The notes below the pieces were generated by a model. The model searched no databases. It saw only the letters and a list, made by a program, of their open reading frames with translations, and had not been told where the DNA came from. Shown piece by piece: positions 5,781-6,051 of a stretch of DNA of 6,051 nucleotides (its first letter is position 1; the number at the start of each line of letters is the position of its first letter). Source of the stretch: RPQJ01 sp036277615 (GTDB lineage Bacteria; Pseudomonadota; Gammaproteobacteria; Steroidobacterales; Steroidobacteraceae); NCBI GenBank assembly GCA_036277615.1, contig DASUMQ010000344.1, positions 1-6,051 of the forward strand, read 5' to 3'. Both the position numbers and the translations under genes were made by a program.

Positions 5781-6051
5781 CTAGGTACGGACGGCCTTCG
5801 CGGCCGCGCGGTTGCGGTAGCTGAAGTAGAGGATCGGGATCAGGACGAGCGTGAGCGCAGTCGAGACCAGGATCCCGAAGATCAGCGAGACGGCAAGACC
5901 GTTGAAGATCGGGTCGTCGAGGATGAAGAACGCGCCGATCATCGCGGCCACCGCCGTCAGCGCAATCGGCCGCGCGCGCACGGCCGCGGCGCGGATCACG
6001 GCGTCGGCGAGCGGGCGCCCTGCCGTCACCTCGAGGTTCACGAAGTCCACC
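5781..6051 (-). CDS. RND efflux permease, C-terminal end only
   Basis: About 89 complete codons of the end of an RND-superfamily pump are visible; the gene runs off the right edge. Read from the edge, VDFVNLEVTAGRPLADAVIRAA is the cytoplasmic side of a transmembrane helix. It is followed by the near-universal RND segment VRARPIALTAVAAMIGAFFIL, then DDPIFNGLAVSLIFGILVSTALTLVLIPILYFSY, which covers the last two membrane helices. A basic cytoplasmic tail ends the protein. RND pumps use the proton gradient to drive export through a periplasmic adaptor and a TolC-type channel. The substrate-binding domains are outside the window, so drug (HAE-type) or metal (HME-type) specificity cannot be assigned. 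The downstream sqr and tolC genes run in the same direction and are probably co-transcribed with it. The codon at 6048-6050 reads GTG but is an internal valine, not a start. Confidence 0.93.
   Translation of the reverse strand, partial: VDFVNLEVTAGRPLADAVIRAAAVRARPIALTAVAAMIGAFFILDDPIFNGLAVSLIFGILVSTALTLVLIPILYFSYRNRAAAKAVRT

Noticed and set aside
1..6051. Search for CRISPR arrays, tRNA or rRNA genes, insertion sequences or long direct repeats
   Set aside because: Coding sequence fills nearly the whole window, and I saw no regular repeats, transposase motifs or tRNA-like segments.

Overview
The window is GC-rich, densely coding bacterial DNA. It holds two convergent gene groups separated by a 51-base gap. 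An outer-membrane TolC-type channel and an RND pump point to a Gram-negative host, most likely a proteobacterium. The sulfide:quinone oxidoreductase suggests a cell that meets or oxidises sulfide. Nothing in the window fixes the taxon more closely.

Plus strand, bases 1-3126: an arsenic-resistance operon in the order arsN2-like acetyltransferase (5' end missing), thioredoxin-type arsenate reductase (arsC), ACR3 arsenite efflux permease (acr3), and a 424-residue protein that I read as an uncharacterised ATP-grasp enzyme. The genes overlap or nearly touch (GTGA, 3-base gap, TGATG), so they are probably one transcript. ArsC would reduce arsenate to arsenite and Acr3 would export it. The jobs of the acetyltransferase and the ATP-grasp-like protein are not established. 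No ArsR gene or promoter lies in the window; both would be upstream.

Bases 3127-3177: a short convergent intergenic gap containing a perfect 8-bp inverted repeat, possibly a shared transcription stop.

Minus strand, bases 6051 down to 3178: the C-terminal end of an RND efflux permease, then a sulfide:quinone oxidoreductase with all three expected redox cysteines, then a TolC-family outer-membrane protein. The last two overlap by 4 bases (ATGA). The oxidoreductase therefore sits between the inner-membrane pump and the outer-membrane channel of an apparent tripartite efflux system. The periplasmic adaptor is not visible and may lie upstream of the permease.

The two points most worth a second look are the ATP-grasp-like protein closing the ars operon, whose motifs appear in circularly permuted order and which has CxC and CCxC cysteine clusters, and the RND-SQR-TolC gene sandwich.
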